Position numbers and translations under genes: made by a program | The notes under the pieces: model-generated | Told to the model about the DNA's origin: nothing | Databases searched by the model: none | The model's input: the letters and a program-made list of their open reading frames with translations, nothing else | In this document: positions 26,813-35,590 of the stretch, piece after piece | How positions within the stretch are numbered: the first letter of the stretch is position 1 | Layout: every line of letters starts with the position of its first letter | From: an uncultured Mucilaginibacter sp. | Lineage (GTDB): Bacteria; Bacteroidota; Bacteroidia; Sphingobacteriales; Sphingobacteriaceae | Length of the DNA stretch: 64,000 bases | Direction: 5' to 3' | NCBI GenBank assembly: GCA_903864275.1 | Contig: CAIPFE010000063.1 | Location: forward strand, 62,001 to 126,000

Positions 26813-27558
26813 GCAAAAAGATATTAGAAATAAAGGAGCTTAAACGCGATTTTATAATGGGCAGCGAAACGGTCCACGCGCTCAGGGGCATATCATTTGA
26901 TGTGGAGGCAGGTGAATTTGTGACCATAATGGGCAGCAGCGGTTCGGGCAAAACAACGTTGTTAAATATTTTGGGATGCCTTGACAAACCCAGCATCGGG
27001 AATTACTTTTTGGATGGCGTAGACGTTAAAAGCTTATCGCGCGATGAACTTGCGCAACTGCGTAACCATAAAATAGGCTTTGTTTTCCAGGCCTATAACT
27101 TGCTGCCGCGTACAACCGCGCTCGAAAATGTTGAACTGCCATTATTGTACAACAAGGATGTAAGCGCGGCTGAACGGCGCGAAAGGGCGATACATGCACT
27201 GGAGTCAGTTAAACTTGGCGACAGGCACGATCACACACCCAGCCAATTATCCGGCGGGCAGCAACAGCGCGTTGCCATTGCCCGTGCGCTGGTGAACGAG
27301 CCCGTCATGATATTGGCTGATGAGGCTACCGGTAATCTCGACAGCCGCACCTCGTATGAGATTATGGCGCTGATGCAGGATTTGAATCAGAACCAAGGTA
27401 AAACAATAGTATTTGTAACACACGAGCCTGATATTGCTTCCTTCAGCAGCCGAACAATACAATTACGTGACGGGCGGATACAAAAAGATACAAAAGTTGA
27501 GCCCAAACGCTCGGCAAAAGAAGTATTGGAAAATTTGCCCGTAACGGAGGACTATTAG
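26809..27558 (+). CDS. ABC transporter ATP-binding protein, MacB/LolD type
   Basis: 249 residues. Walker A GSSGSGKT (42-49), Q-loop FVFQAYNLLPRTTALEN, signature LSGGQQQR (147-154) and Walker B MILADEATGNLD followed by the H-loop FVTHEPD. It belongs to the MacB/LolD/FtsE class that drives mechanotransmission rather than pore transport. The cognate permease is encoded separately about 230 bp downstream beyond a repeat element, unlike E. coli MacB where both are fused. Confidence 0.92.
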   Translation: MSKKILEIKELKRDFIMGSETVHALRGISFDVEAGEFVTIMGSSGSGKTTLLNILGCLDKPSIGNYFLDGVDVKSLSRDELAQLRNHKIGFVFQAYNLLPRTTALENVELPLLYNKDVSAAERRERAIHALESVKLGDRHDHTPSQLSGGQQQRVAIARALVNEPVMILADEATGNLDSRTSYEIMALMQDLNQNQGKTIVFVTHEPDIASFSSRTIQLRDGRIQKDTKVEPKRSAKEVLENLPVTEDY

Positions 27559-27606
27559 TGAGTTGTGAATAGTGAGTGGTGAGTTATTTAGCCCAAAATT
27601 GTTCTT

Positions 27607-27766
27607 ACCCTCTTTACCGCTTGCGGAAGAGAGGGTGAACGAGCGAAGCGATGTTCGGGTGAGTAAACTATCGAAGCAGAATCAACGCAAATGGGTGGCC
27701 GCGAGTTAACTCACCCCATCTGCGCTTCGCTGGATGACCCTCTCTCCGGCAGGCCGGAAAGAGGGT
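27607..27766. repeat. Inverted-repeat element, ACCCTCTTT...GGGTGAGTAAAC family (copy 1)
   Basis: Two arms of about 60 bp are inverted copies of one another (27607-27666 and 27706-27766). Each contains an inner hairpin (accctctttaccgc...gagagggt in one, gaccctctctccgg...gaaagagggt in the other) and a gcttcgct/agcgaagc core. It sits between the ATPase and permease genes of the efflux operon. A second copy with the arms in the opposite order is at 55809-55961. A short degenerate gtgagt-rich tract precedes it at 27559-27586. Confidence 0.8.
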
Positions 27767-27789
27767 GAAAAAAGATTATCTAAAAAGAA

Positions 27790-29010
27790 ATGAGTTTAAT
27801 TAATCTGATACGCATAGCGCTTAAAGCACTGCAACGCAATAAACTAAGGGCGTTTTTAACCATGCTTGGTATTATTATCGGCGTGGGTTCAGTTATTGCT
27901 ATGGTGGCCATTGGCCAGGGTTCGAAGCAAAGCATCCACGATTCTTTATCGAACATGGGTACAAATATGATCACTGTTCAGCCGGCAAGTAACCTTAACG
28001 GCGGAGTGAGAATTGCCGGTACAAGTTTCCAGACGCTTACCGTCAAAGACATTGTCGCCTTAAAAGCAAACGCACAGTACATTACAGAAATATCCCCCGC
28101 GGTAAGCTCAAAAGGCCAGGCTATTAACGGCGCTTTAAACTGGCCAACCACAATGACGGGCGTGAGCCCCGAGTACCTCGACATTCGTAAATTATCGCTT
28201 AAAGATGGAATAGCCTTTACGCCAACAGACGTTTTAACATCTGCTAAAGTATGTCTGATAGGGCAAACAGTTATTGATAACATATTCCCCAACGGCGAAA
28301 ACCCCATAGGGAAGATTATCCGTTTCGGCCACATACCTTTCCAGGTCATCGGGGTATTAAGCCCGAAAGGTTTTAACTCTTTCGGGCAGGACCAGGACGA
28401 TATTTTGATAGCGCCTTATACCACTGTACAAAAAAGAATACTGGCTACCATTTATTATTCAAATATTTACGCGTCAGCCGCCAACGAAGGGGTTACCGAC
28501 GACGCAGTAACTGAAATAACCAGCATATTAAGAGGGTCGCACCGTTTGACCGCTGCCGAGGATAACGATTTTACGGTCCGTACACAGCAGGAGCTCATCG
28601 CCACCCTAAGCTCAACCAGCGGACTGTTAACTGTTTTATTAACAGTAGTTGCCGGGATTTCCCTCGTAATAGGCGGCATCGGCATCATGAACATTATGTA
28701 TGTTTCCGTAACCGAGCGTACAAAAGAAATTGGCCTCCGCATGTCCATAGGCGCGCGGGGCAAAGATATTTTAATGCAGTTTTTGATGGAGGCTGTGATG
28801 ATCAGTATTACCGGCGGCATTATCGGCGTAGTCGTAGGCTTCCTGTCAACCCAGGTAGTTACGCTCACACTTGGTTGGCCAACTATTATATCCGAGTCCT
28901 CAGTAGTTCTATCGTTTGTTGTTTGCGCGGTAACAGGTATATTCTTTGGCTATTATCCCGCGCAAAAAGCCTCAAGGCTTGATCCGATCGAGGCGCTGAG
29001 GTATGAATGA
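27790..29010 (+). CDS. ABC transporter permease, MacB/FtsX type
   Basis: 406 residues. An N-terminal amphipathic segment and TM1 (LRAFLTMLGIIIGVGSVIAM), a periplasmic MacB core domain (about 45-270, with SISD-like turns and VCLIGQTVIDNIF), then three C-terminal helices beginning SGLLTVLLTVVAGISLVIGG and ending SSVVLSFVVCAVTGIFFGYY. NIMYVSVTERTKEIGLRMSI is the family hallmark. It completes the TolC-adaptor-ATPase-permease operon, which probably exports lipopeptides, macrolides or envelope compounds. Confidence 0.9.
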   Translation: MSLINLIRIALKALQRNKLRAFLTMLGIIIGVGSVIAMVAIGQGSKQSIHDSLSNMGTNMITVQPASNLNGGVRIAGTSFQTLTVKDIVALKANAQYITEISPAVSSKGQAINGALNWPTTMTGVSPEYLDIRKLSLKDGIAFTPTDVLTSAKVCLIGQTVIDNIFPNGENPIGKIIRFGHIPFQVIGVLSPKGFNSFGQDQDDILIAPYTTVQKRILATIYYSNIYASAANEGVTDDAVTEITSILRGSHRLTAAEDNDFTVRTQQELIATLSSTSGLLTVLLTVVAGISLVIGGIGIMNIMYVSVTERTKEIGLRMSIGARGKDILMQFLMEAVMISITGGIIGVVVGFLSTQVVTLTLGWPTIISESSVVLSFVVCAVTGIFFGYYPAQKASRLDPIEALRYE

Positions 29011-29019
29011 TGTTTCATT

Positions 29020-29095
29020 TCGGATTTCGGATTTTCGATTTCGGAATTAAAGTTTCACCAAATCCGAATTCGAAAATCCCAAATCCAACATCCAA
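29020..29095. repeat. Inverted repeat, TTCGGATTT family (copy 1)
   Basis: ggatttcggattttcgattt (from 29023) pairs with the downstream arm around aattcgaaaatcccaaatcc. The hairpin exactly fills the space between the stop codons of two converging genes. The 19-mer ggattttcgatttcggaat recurs at about 47409. It is probably a bidirectional terminator or a repeat recruited as one. Confidence 0.7.
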
Positions 29096-29359
29096 CTAAG
29101 CCGGCAACCCTATCGAATTGGCGGTATTTACTTCGTAATAAGTTTCTTTGCTGGTATTGCCCACCTTACTTCGCAAATAACTGTCAAGGGCATCAATGCT
29201 TTCAGCCTCCCAAAGGCATGTAGCTTCGGTCATATCGGCATTGGGCAAGGCTTGTAAAACTCTTTTTACTTTACCTTCGGGCAGATTAGGCAGGCTTTCC
29301 TGTGCCGATTTCCAGAAGCTTTCAGGATTGTTGATCTTATGATTTACTGAGATGATCAT
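29096..29359 (-). CDS. Small conserved hypothetical protein (ferredoxin-fold-like)
   Basis: 87 residues, cytoplasmic. The order MIISVNHKI (strand), ESFWKSAQESLPNLPEG (helix), VKRVLQALPNADMTEATCLW (two strands), AESIDALDSYLRSKVG (helix), YYEVNTANSIGLP is consistent with an alpha-beta dimeric ferredoxin-like fold such as ABM/DUF4242 domains. I recognise it as a widespread small unknown but cannot name it. It lies 25 bases upstream of the next minus-strand gene's end. Confidence 0.7.
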   Translation of the reverse strand: MIISVNHKINNPESFWKSAQESLPNLPEGKVKRVLQALPNADMTEATCLWEAESIDALDSYLRSKVGNTSKETYYEVNTANSIGLPA

Positions 29360-29384
29360 GATATGATAATTTAATGGTTAAAAT

Positions 29385-30047
29385 TTAATCGGGTGATATG
29401 ATTGATTCGATGTTCAGGGTAGTTACTTCGGCCATCGGATTTTTTTGATAGTTGCTGCTGGTTAACACGTACATCAAAACATCGGCTATAACTTTCAGCA
29501 CCAGGAAAACGGTAAGGTTGGTTATATGCACAAACGCCGGGATCAAAATGCATAAGTGCATGGGTATAATACGCAGGTAAGGTGTAAAAAACATTTTGCC
29601 TATGTCGGCTGGTTTGTTCTTGTTTTGTATTTTGTGCTGTATAAAACTAACCACCTGGAATACTACAAAAACCAGGATGTAATATTTAAAAAAGACCCAG
29701 TCGAAAAGTTTCAACGTGGTCATAGTAAGGAGAAAAATGAAATAGACAAAATGAAAGAAACCAAAATGGAAAAGGAAAACCCATGCTGTGGCGTTTCTAA
29801 TATCTTTTTGTTTATCCGTTGAATTTTCCGATCCTAAGCTTGGCTGTAGCTGTGTAGACAGATCCACGTACTTTGTGGTGAGAATATCAAAAAAATTAAA
29901 AAAACCATATATTATACTTTGCGACCAATAAAGCCATATGAGCGTAGTGAAGATATCAGGGTTCTGCTCGTATTTATATACCAGGTAAACATTCGCTATC
30001 AGCAAAATCCAGAAGGAAGGATCGGTCAATGCTTTTTTGAATTTCAC
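29385..30047 (-). CDS. DUF6498-like multi-pass membrane protein
   Basis: 220 residues, five to six hydrophobic helices: SFWILLIANVYLVYKY, TLIWLYWSQSIIYGFFNFFD, VFLFHFGFFHFVYFIFLLTM, WVFFKYYILVFVVFQVVSFI, MHLCILIPAFVHITNLTVFL. The N-terminal WYWQS-type segment (LIWLYWSQSIIYG) is what suggests DUF6498. Function unknown. It stands alone; the response-regulator gene further upstream is 137 bp away. Confidence 0.7.
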   Translation of the reverse strand: MKFKKALTDPSFWILLIANVYLVYKYEQNPDIFTTLIWLYWSQSIIYGFFNFFDILTTKYVDLSTQLQPSLGSENSTDKQKDIRNATAWVFLFHFGFFHFVYFIFLLTMTTLKLFDWVFFKYYILVFVVFQVVSFIQHKIQNKNKPADIGKMFFTPYLRIIPMHLCILIPAFVHITNLTVFLVLKVIADVLMYVLTSSNYQKNPMAEVTTLNIESIISPD

Positions 30048-30184
30048 GTGCTGCTGATGTTCATTTGATATTTAATTGGGGTTATCAAAAATATCAAGAT
30101 CGTTATTCTTATGTATACCGCTTTTGGGGTATTTTAAAGCCTGGCTCCAGGCTAACACGGCTGATCTGGCGCTGTATTATTGCC

Positions 30185-30829
30185 TTAAATCAAATGATTA
30201 TCAAACACATATTTAAGCAGGCCAACCATATTTTTATGGTTGGTTTTCCGGAGCATATTTTTACGATGGGTTTCAACCGTGCGTTCGCTGATAAATAAGG
30301 TATCAGCAATTTTTGAATTACTGTATTCCAAAGCTATCAGTTTCAGGATTTGCAATTCGCGGCTTGTAAGCGCGGGCGCGGGTATCTCATATTGTTTGCT
30401 TTTTTCTGATCGTGTAAAGGCGGCAATTTTAGCGGATACCTCGGCAGGAAAATAAGTATTACCCTTTTCAACCTCCAGTATCGCTTCGAGCAGCTTCGCG
30501 TTGCTAATATTCTTAAATAAATAAGCAGATGCACCGGCTTTGATCAGCTGCATGATGTGTACGATATCGTCAAACATTGATAGCACTATCACTTTAACCG
30601 CCGGAAATTCTTTTTTTATCTTTAAGGTAAGCTCAAGCCCGTTTAGTCCGGGCATATTTATGTCAACTATTGCAATATCTGGCATTGTATCATTAATGCC
30701 TTCAAACAGGTCGGCGCCATTATTATAAATACCGGTTATATCAATTGCCTCTTGTTTTTCGAAAAGCGACTTGAGGCCATCAAGCAATATTTGATGGTCA
30801 TCAGCTAAAACTATTTTTATTTTATCCAT
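30185..30829 (-). CDS. Response regulator, NarL/LuxR type
   Basis: 214 residues. The receiver domain (about 3-120) carries acidic pair D10-D11, phospho-acceptor Asp56 in VDINMPGLNG and the conserved Lys in LIKAGASAYLFKN. The C-terminal HTH (about 148-210) is LTSRELQILKLIALEYSNSK...ISERTVETHRKNML. Its ATG directly follows the TGA of the histidine kinase gene (TGAATG), so the pair is translationally coupled. It regulates transcription in response to that kinase. Confidence 0.92.
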   Translation of the reverse strand: MDKIKIVLADDHQILLDGLKSLFEKQEAIDITGIYNNGADLFEGINDTMPDIAIVDINMPGLNGLELTLKIKKEFPAVKVIVLSMFDDIVHIMQLIKAGASAYLFKNISNAKLLEAILEVEKGNTYFPAEVSAKIAAFTRSEKSKQYEIPAPALTSRELQILKLIALEYSNSKIADTLFISERTVETHRKNMLRKTNHKNMVGLLKYVFDNHLI

Positions 30830-32590
30830 TCAGCTTGTAACCGGTAAGGGTAATTCAATTGTATAGGTAACGCCTTTTAAGGGCATGGTATCAATTTGCA
30901 GGCTTCCGCCGATATAGGCTACCCGCGATTGTATGTTTTTTAACCCCAATCCTTTGCCTGTCTTCAGAAGTTTTTCTTTATCAAAACCTACACCGTCGTC
31001 ATATATCATTAATGTAAGATGGGTATTGTGGTTCACCAGTTCAATATGAACTGAAGTAGCCCGCGAGTGCCTGAATACATTGGTTATTATTTCCTGCATA
31101 CTGCGGTATAGCATCAGGGTTGTTGTTTTATCCAGTTCAAGGCCATCTGCATTTATCCAGTCGATAGTAATAGCAATCGATCCATCATTATTCATCCGGC
31201 CAATAAACTCTTCAATGGCTTGCTTAAGGTTTTTGTTGAGTATGGATGGTGGCACCATGCTATGTGAAATACCCCTCAATTCTGTTATTGAATCATCGAG
31301 CATTTTTAGGGCCTCTTCATCTGCCCCGTTTATGTTTTTTAATTCCACTTGCCGGCGGGCCGCGCTCAGCATTTGTCCCACACCATCATGAAGTTCCATG
31401 GCCAGGCGCCGCCGTTCATTTTCTTCAGCCTCTAAAATGCCCTGCGCACGTAGCCGCTGCTCGCTTAACATTGCTTCGTTAAACCGCGCCTGCTGTTTAA
31501 GCTTATTCTTGTTATACAATAAATAAAATAAAATAGCCAGCAGCACTGTTATGGTTAGCAGCGCGTAAATGCCGATCCGGTTGCGGCTCAGCTTTATCAG
31601 CTGGGCATTGTTTTCAGTTTTCAGCGACTTGTTTTCCTGCTCTTTTTTAGCGGTCTCATAACGCGTTTGCAATTCCTGCAGGGCCCTGGTGTTTTTTGCT
31701 TCCTCAAATTTTTGGTTTAGTTCAACATATTTCGTTTGTGCCTGGTACGCTTCTTTGTACTTCCCTTGCTGCTGATAGGTTTGCGTAAGCATGCCATAAC
31801 TGTAAATCTCAAGATCGGGATAGTTTAAAGCGTGCGCTTTTGCAATGGCATCGATAAAATAGGGGGTGGCCTCGCCAGGTTTTTTTTCTTTCAGGTAAAC
31901 CTCACCAATATTATTTACAGCTACGGCTTCGCCCGTTTTGTCGCCCATGCCCTGGCGCAGTTGTCTGCTTTCATTCATTGCCTGTAAAGCCTTCACATAT
32001 AAGCCCTTCTCTGATAACGCCGACGATAAATAATCGAGGCTATAGGCCATACCTATTTTATCTTTTAACTTTTTGTACAATGAATAGCTCGACCGGAAGG
32101 ATGTAATTGCGCTATCGGTTTTCCCTTCGTCCATAAACATTACCCCGCGGTTATTTACTGATGTAGCCAGTTGCGAAATATTCTTTGTAGCTATCGAATA
32201 GCTTATTGCTTTTTTACTTACAGTATCTGCATCGTTAAATGCTTTATTTTTTACATAGAAAACGCACATCTCACCGTATAATTCTGCCAGGCCCGGCTTG
32301 TCATCAATGCTGTTGTATATTTTTTCGGCCTCGAAATACCAGCGCAATGCGTCCTTATAGTTCCCTGCCAGGTAATTTCCGGCGCCAAGCATCAGGGCGC
32401 TTTCACCGGCAAATGCGGGTTGTTTATTTGTATTGGCTTGTTTGTATGCAGCAGCAGCAAAATAAATAACCTTTGCGTAATTAGTACTCTTATAAAATCG
32501 TGCGGAATCAATTAATTGCCTTATGGTTTGCGCATGCGCGGCAATGCAGTTTATTAAAACCAACAAAACAAAAATGCCTGCGTGTTTCAT
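30830..32590 (-). CDS. TPR-containing sensor histidine kinase (HisKA_3)
   Basis: 586 residues. Signal peptide (about 1-20), five to six tetratricopeptide repeats in the periplasm (about 35-290, with repeats such as GEAVAVNNIGEVYLKEKKPG), a coiled segment, one transmembrane helix (IGIYALLTITVLLAILFYLL), then a HisKA_3 dimerisation domain with phospho-acceptor His401 in RRRLAMELHDGVGQ and an HATPase_c domain (GLGLKNIQSRVAYIGGSL). The stimulus is unknown. First gene of a two-gene unit with the regulator. Confidence 0.92.
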   Translation of the reverse strand: MKHAGIFVLLVLINCIAAHAQTIRQLIDSARFYKSTNYAKVIYFAAAAYKQANTNKQPAFAGESALMLGAGNYLAGNYKDALRWYFEAEKIYNSIDDKPGLAELYGEMCVFYVKNKAFNDADTVSKKAISYSIATKNISQLATSVNNRGVMFMDEGKTDSAITSFRSSYSLYKKLKDKIGMAYSLDYLSSALSEKGLYVKALQAMNESRQLRQGMGDKTGEAVAVNNIGEVYLKEKKPGEATPYFIDAIAKAHALNYPDLEIYSYGMLTQTYQQQGKYKEAYQAQTKYVELNQKFEEAKNTRALQELQTRYETAKKEQENKSLKTENNAQLIKLSRNRIGIYALLTITVLLAILFYLLYNKNKLKQQARFNEAMLSEQRLRAQGILEAEENERRRLAMELHDGVGQMLSAARRQVELKNINGADEEALKMLDDSITELRGISHSMVPPSILNKNLKQAIEEFIGRMNNDGSIAITIDWINADGLELDKTTTLMLYRSMQEIITNVFRHSRATSVHIELVNHNTHLTLMIYDDGVGFDKEKLLKTGKGLGLKNIQSRVAYIGGSLQIDTMPLKGVTYTIELPLPVTS

Positions 32591-32969
32591 ATAAACAACC
32601 AGGTTTATGAATTTACAAAATAAGAATAGAAATATACCGAGTTTTTTATATTAAATATTCATAATTAAAAAATACCTGAAAAATGGTATTTTAATATTAT
32701 TGGTTCCGCGTAGCTTTAAACAGCTTTCGTCCTTATAGTTGCCACGAAAAATTGAGCAGCATAACAAGCTCCAAACGCGCCTAAAGGTTTCATTAAACGT
32801 GCAGGTTTGATAAACGGAGAAACCCCTCTTGAATGCTTTTACAAATGAAATACTGAGATATCAAAGAATATGCCGCAGGCTTGTTACTATGTTAAATGCT
32901 GAACCCCGGGTGATCTCTAATGAAATCTTAAATAACAAAAAAACGAACCGATCATATAAAATTGAGCTA
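32591..32969. other. Divergent intergenic region with AT-rich hairpin
   Basis: No gene seen. An 8-bp stem aaaatacc/ggtatttt at about 32668-32693 lies in an AT-rich tract between the divergent kinase gene and the exported protein, and could be an operator. The rest holds nothing recognisable. Confidence 0.45.
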
Positions 32970-33491
32970 ATGAAAAAATCAAATATGCTAATTGCGGCGC
33001 TATGCCTGTTGCTATTGCCGTTTTGCTGTAGTGCCCAAACTTCAGATTCACCCGCAGACCAGGCCGAGTTTTCCCTGAACATAGCCAGGAACATGTTAAA
33101 AGCGGCTGGCGGCCTTGCTAATGATTTCGTAAATTTTAAAGGCGATTTTTTACAAAAAGACAATAGCGGCAATTCGTATTATGCGGCAAAAGATATTGAA
33201 ATAGGCACCAGCTCACAATACGTAATATTGAGGTCAAATGGCGCGTATACGTACGCCGCCATATTCGAACCTAAAGATGACAACGATAAAACCCCCGTGC
33301 TGGCATTTACTGCGTTTACCGGCGGCATAATGACCATCCGGCAAAACACGGATATCAGCGTGGTGAACGATCCGGTGGGAACACAGGGGAGTACGCTTAA
33401 ATACTATTTGATGGCCAAGGATATGAAAATAGCCTCCTTTACATTTGATACCACCACAAAATCAGGAACACTTTTGGTGGCTATACAATAG
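32970..33491 (+). CDS. Exported hypothetical protein
   Basis: 173 residues from the ATG at 32970; the frame extends upstream, but this start gives the signal peptide SNMLIAALCLLLLPFCCSAQ. The mature domain (DSPADQAEFSLNIARNMLKA; then beta strands such as SSQYVILRSNGAYTYAAIFE and DMKIASFTFDTTTKSGTLLV) has a helix-then-barrel look. Unknown function. It is divergent from the TPR kinase gene, so it could be a target or partner of that two-component system. Confidence 0.7.
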   Translation: MKKSNMLIAALCLLLLPFCCSAQTSDSPADQAEFSLNIARNMLKAAGGLANDFVNFKGDFLQKDNSGNSYYAAKDIEIGTSSQYVILRSNGAYTYAAIFEPKDDNDKTPVLAFTAFTGGIMTIRQNTDISVVNDPVGTQGSTLKYYLMAKDMKIASFTFDTTTKSGTLLVAIQ

Positions 33492-33535
33492 GAGGGAAGC
33501 TGCGCACCCGAACCCACTTTAGTTGAATTTTACCT

Positions 33536-33919
33536 TCACAGCCATTCAGCAGCAAACCTGTTAAATTCCTGGCGCAAATCCTTTATCATTTTTTCCTCGG
33601 TGAGGTATTGTTCATGCAATTTCTCGTGCTCAGCGGCTACATTTTCATCCACAAAGACTTTCGTTTTAAGCAATTCATTGCCCATTTTTTTGACGTTTTC
33701 ATGGATATAATGCCTTAATTCATCAATAAAATTGCGATGGATAATAATTTCGTTTTGAAAATAATCGATTCTTTCTGATGCTTCCCGACCTGTATTACCT
33801 GATGCGACTTCATCAAGCCGCTCCTGCATAAAATTAAGTTCCAGCCCATAAAAATCCAAACCTCTAAACCATTCGGTATGAAGGTTCCCTACATGTTCTA
33901 TATTTATCTGCTTCATCAT
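33536..33919 (-). CDS. Hypothetical cytoplasmic coiled-coil protein
   Basis: About 127 residues from the ATG at 33919 (MMKQINIEHVGNLHTEWFRG). A longer frame to 33970 adds an unlikely Gly/Tyr/Cys stretch. All helical, with long charged helices (MQERLDEVASGNTGREASER; FIDELRHYIHENVKKMGNEL; KMIKDLRQEFNRFAAEWL-like end). The heptad pattern suggests a coiled coil. It resembles short Bacteroidota proteins encoded beside envelope-stress genes but is not identifiable. Confidence 0.65.
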   Translation of the reverse strand: MMKQINIEHVGNLHTEWFRGLDFYGLELNFMQERLDEVASGNTGREASERIDYFQNEIIIHRNFIDELRHYIHENVKKMGNELLKTKVFVDENVAAEHEKLHEQYLTEEKMIKDLRQEFNRFAAEWL

Positions 33920-34017
33920 GATACAATAGTATCCAATAAAAATTCCTTGTTTATTGACTTCAGGCCCCACAAATTGTGATGCTTATCATATAAGCAGGCC
34001 TTGAATTGATTTTTTAC

Positions 34018-34839
34018 TCAACTTTTCCTCGCGGAAACCATCAAATGCGGACTAAGGGATAAAAGTTCCGTATTTTCCTCCGTCGACCTTAGCAATGCCA
34101 TCATAGCCTCCTTTTTACGAGGATCCGAACGGCTTTCAAAATATTTGCTGTCGAGCCACACCATGCCTTCTACGGCAAATAGCTTGAGATTATTAAACCC
34201 TGCTTCATTTACTTCATCTATCAACTCCTGTGGTTTATGAAAAAAAGCTTCGGGCAATATGCCCGGCCAGTTTGCGGGTGGGTTATGTATGCCGGTTTTA
34301 AGTTCACTTTGGCACATGGCATAGAATTGAGCATCATGGATCATCCCGTTTAATAAACCGGTAATGGTGGAAACGGTATGGTTGATAGCAAAAGCAAGTA
34401 AAATGCCATTTGCTTTTAATATCCGATTTGCTTCCTGCAGGGCCTGCATCCTTTCGGCTCTCAGCTGAAGGTGATATAAGGGTCCATGTAAAATGACCAA
34501 ATCGGCCGTGCCGTCGGGAAGATCAAGGTTTCTCGCCTCGCCCAATATCGCTTTAAATGGCTTTTTTAACTTCGCCGCCCTTTTTTGTGCCTGCTGTATG
34601 TGCTTGCCAACCGGGTCGACCAGATGAACTGCATGCCCCATTTCCGCAAGCCATTCCGCATAAACGCCGGGGCCACCCCCCACATCAATAATAACAGCAC
34701 CTCCGGCTGGTAAAAAACGGCCGATCAATTCCTTATTCCGCTCAAATTCTAGTGGCCCCAGGCCAAATGTGAGCCGCTTATCTTCCGCCGCGCCCGAGTA
34801 AAACCGGTCTATTTCAGTGCTGATCAGGTTATTTGTCAT
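34018..34839 (-). CDS. Class I SAM-dependent methyltransferase
   Basis: 273 residues from the ATG at 34839; a TTG three codons upstream is less likely. The SAM-binding motif I is VIIDVGGGPGVYAEWLAEMG, motif II HLVDPVGKHI, and motif IV LPDGTADLVILHGPLYHLQL. It is a UbiE/Methyltransf_11-type small-molecule or tRNA methylase. The C-terminal helical extension (SELKTGIHNPPANWPGILPE) is unusual. Substrate unknown; monocistronic. Confidence 0.85.
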   Translation of the reverse strand: MTNNLISTEIDRFYSGAAEDKRLTFGLGPLEFERNKELIGRFLPAGGAVIIDVGGGPGVYAEWLAEMGHAVHLVDPVGKHIQQAQKRAAKLKKPFKAILGEARNLDLPDGTADLVILHGPLYHLQLRAERMQALQEANRILKANGILLAFAINHTVSTITGLLNGMIHDAQFYAMCQSELKTGIHNPPANWPGILPEAFFHKPQELIDEVNEAGFNNLKLFAVEGMVWLDSKYFESRSDPRKKEAMMALLRSTEENTELLSLSPHLMVSARKS

Positions 34840-35031
34840 CACAGGCAAATTTAGAAGAAATGAGAACCCGGGGGCGATTTATTTTTAGTCCTTAAAATAG
34901 CTTATAAGTTAAATTTTTTATTGCTTAATAAGAAAATAAATTTTCAAAGCGTAACTAACAGGTTAATTTTTACGTATACACCCGCATTAACAATCAATGT
35001 ACGCTTTACAATTTAAAAAGATTAAAAACCT

Positions 35032-35406
35032 ATGAGATCAGGAAACCCCTTCGGGATTGAGGATGATGGAAAAACAGCAGGAATGCTTAGTTACTTTTTT
35101 GTTTTAGGCTGGTCGATGGCATTTTTTACATTTCATAAAAATGATAAAACAAGCCTTAGCAGTTATCACTTAAGGCAAACATTGCTTTTATATATTTCTT
35201 ACGTGGCTGTAAGGTTTGCATTGCATTTATTTTTGGCTCCTATTTGGCCTGCAGCAAGCGTATTTACATTATTTGACTTTACGATGCTTATAAACGCCAC
35301 ATTTCTTGTGCTGTGGCTAATTGGCTTAGCCGGCGCTATCAATGGCGAGAAAAAACCGATACCATTTTTTGGAAAACAAGCCCAGCTTGTTTTTTCAAGA
35401 CTCTAA
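35032..35406 (+). CDS. DUF4870-like membrane protein, paralogue A
   Basis: 124 residues, three to four hydrophobic helices (GMLSYFFVLGWSMAFFTFHK; QTLLLYISYVAVRFALHLFL; MLINATFLVLWLIGLAGAIN). The conserved stretches FHKNDKTSLSSYHLRQTLLL and GAINGEKKPIPFFG are shared with the second copy at 36312-36686. This is a small Tic20/DUF4870-type membrane family of unknown function. A long hairpin terminator follows at 35466. Confidence 0.75.
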   Translation: MRSGNPFGIEDDGKTAGMLSYFFVLGWSMAFFTFHKNDKTSLSSYHLRQTLLLYISYVAVRFALHLFLAPIWPAASVFTLFDFTMLINATFLVLWLIGLAGAINGEKKPIPFFGKQAQLVFSRL

Positions 35407-35465
35407 AAAGGCAGGCGCTTTCGTTAGCCGGCTTTCAAGGTTAAAATTTATTAGCAAATAAAACA

Positions 35466-35510
35466 GGGTGGCGATAATTGATATGATTAATATGTCAATT
35501 ATCACCACCC
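35466..35510. terminator. Bidirectional hairpin terminator
   Basis: gggtggcgataattga (35466-35481) pairs with tcaattatcaccaccc (35495-35510), 16 bp with one mismatch. It lies between converging genes ending at 35406 and 35591. There is no clear T tract on the plus side, so it may act as a stabilising 3' hairpin as much as a terminator. Confidence 0.65.
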
Positions 35511-35590
35511 TTCTTGTGCGGCCATGTTTAAATCATGGAAAAGAGTTGTAACACTTCTATTCCAAATATAATCTGTTAACCCGTATCCTG

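Noticed and set aside
32829..32969. Longer N-terminus for the exported protein at 32970
   Set aside because: It would place a hydrophobic signal peptide 50 residues inside the protein; the ATG at 32970 gives a normal signal.
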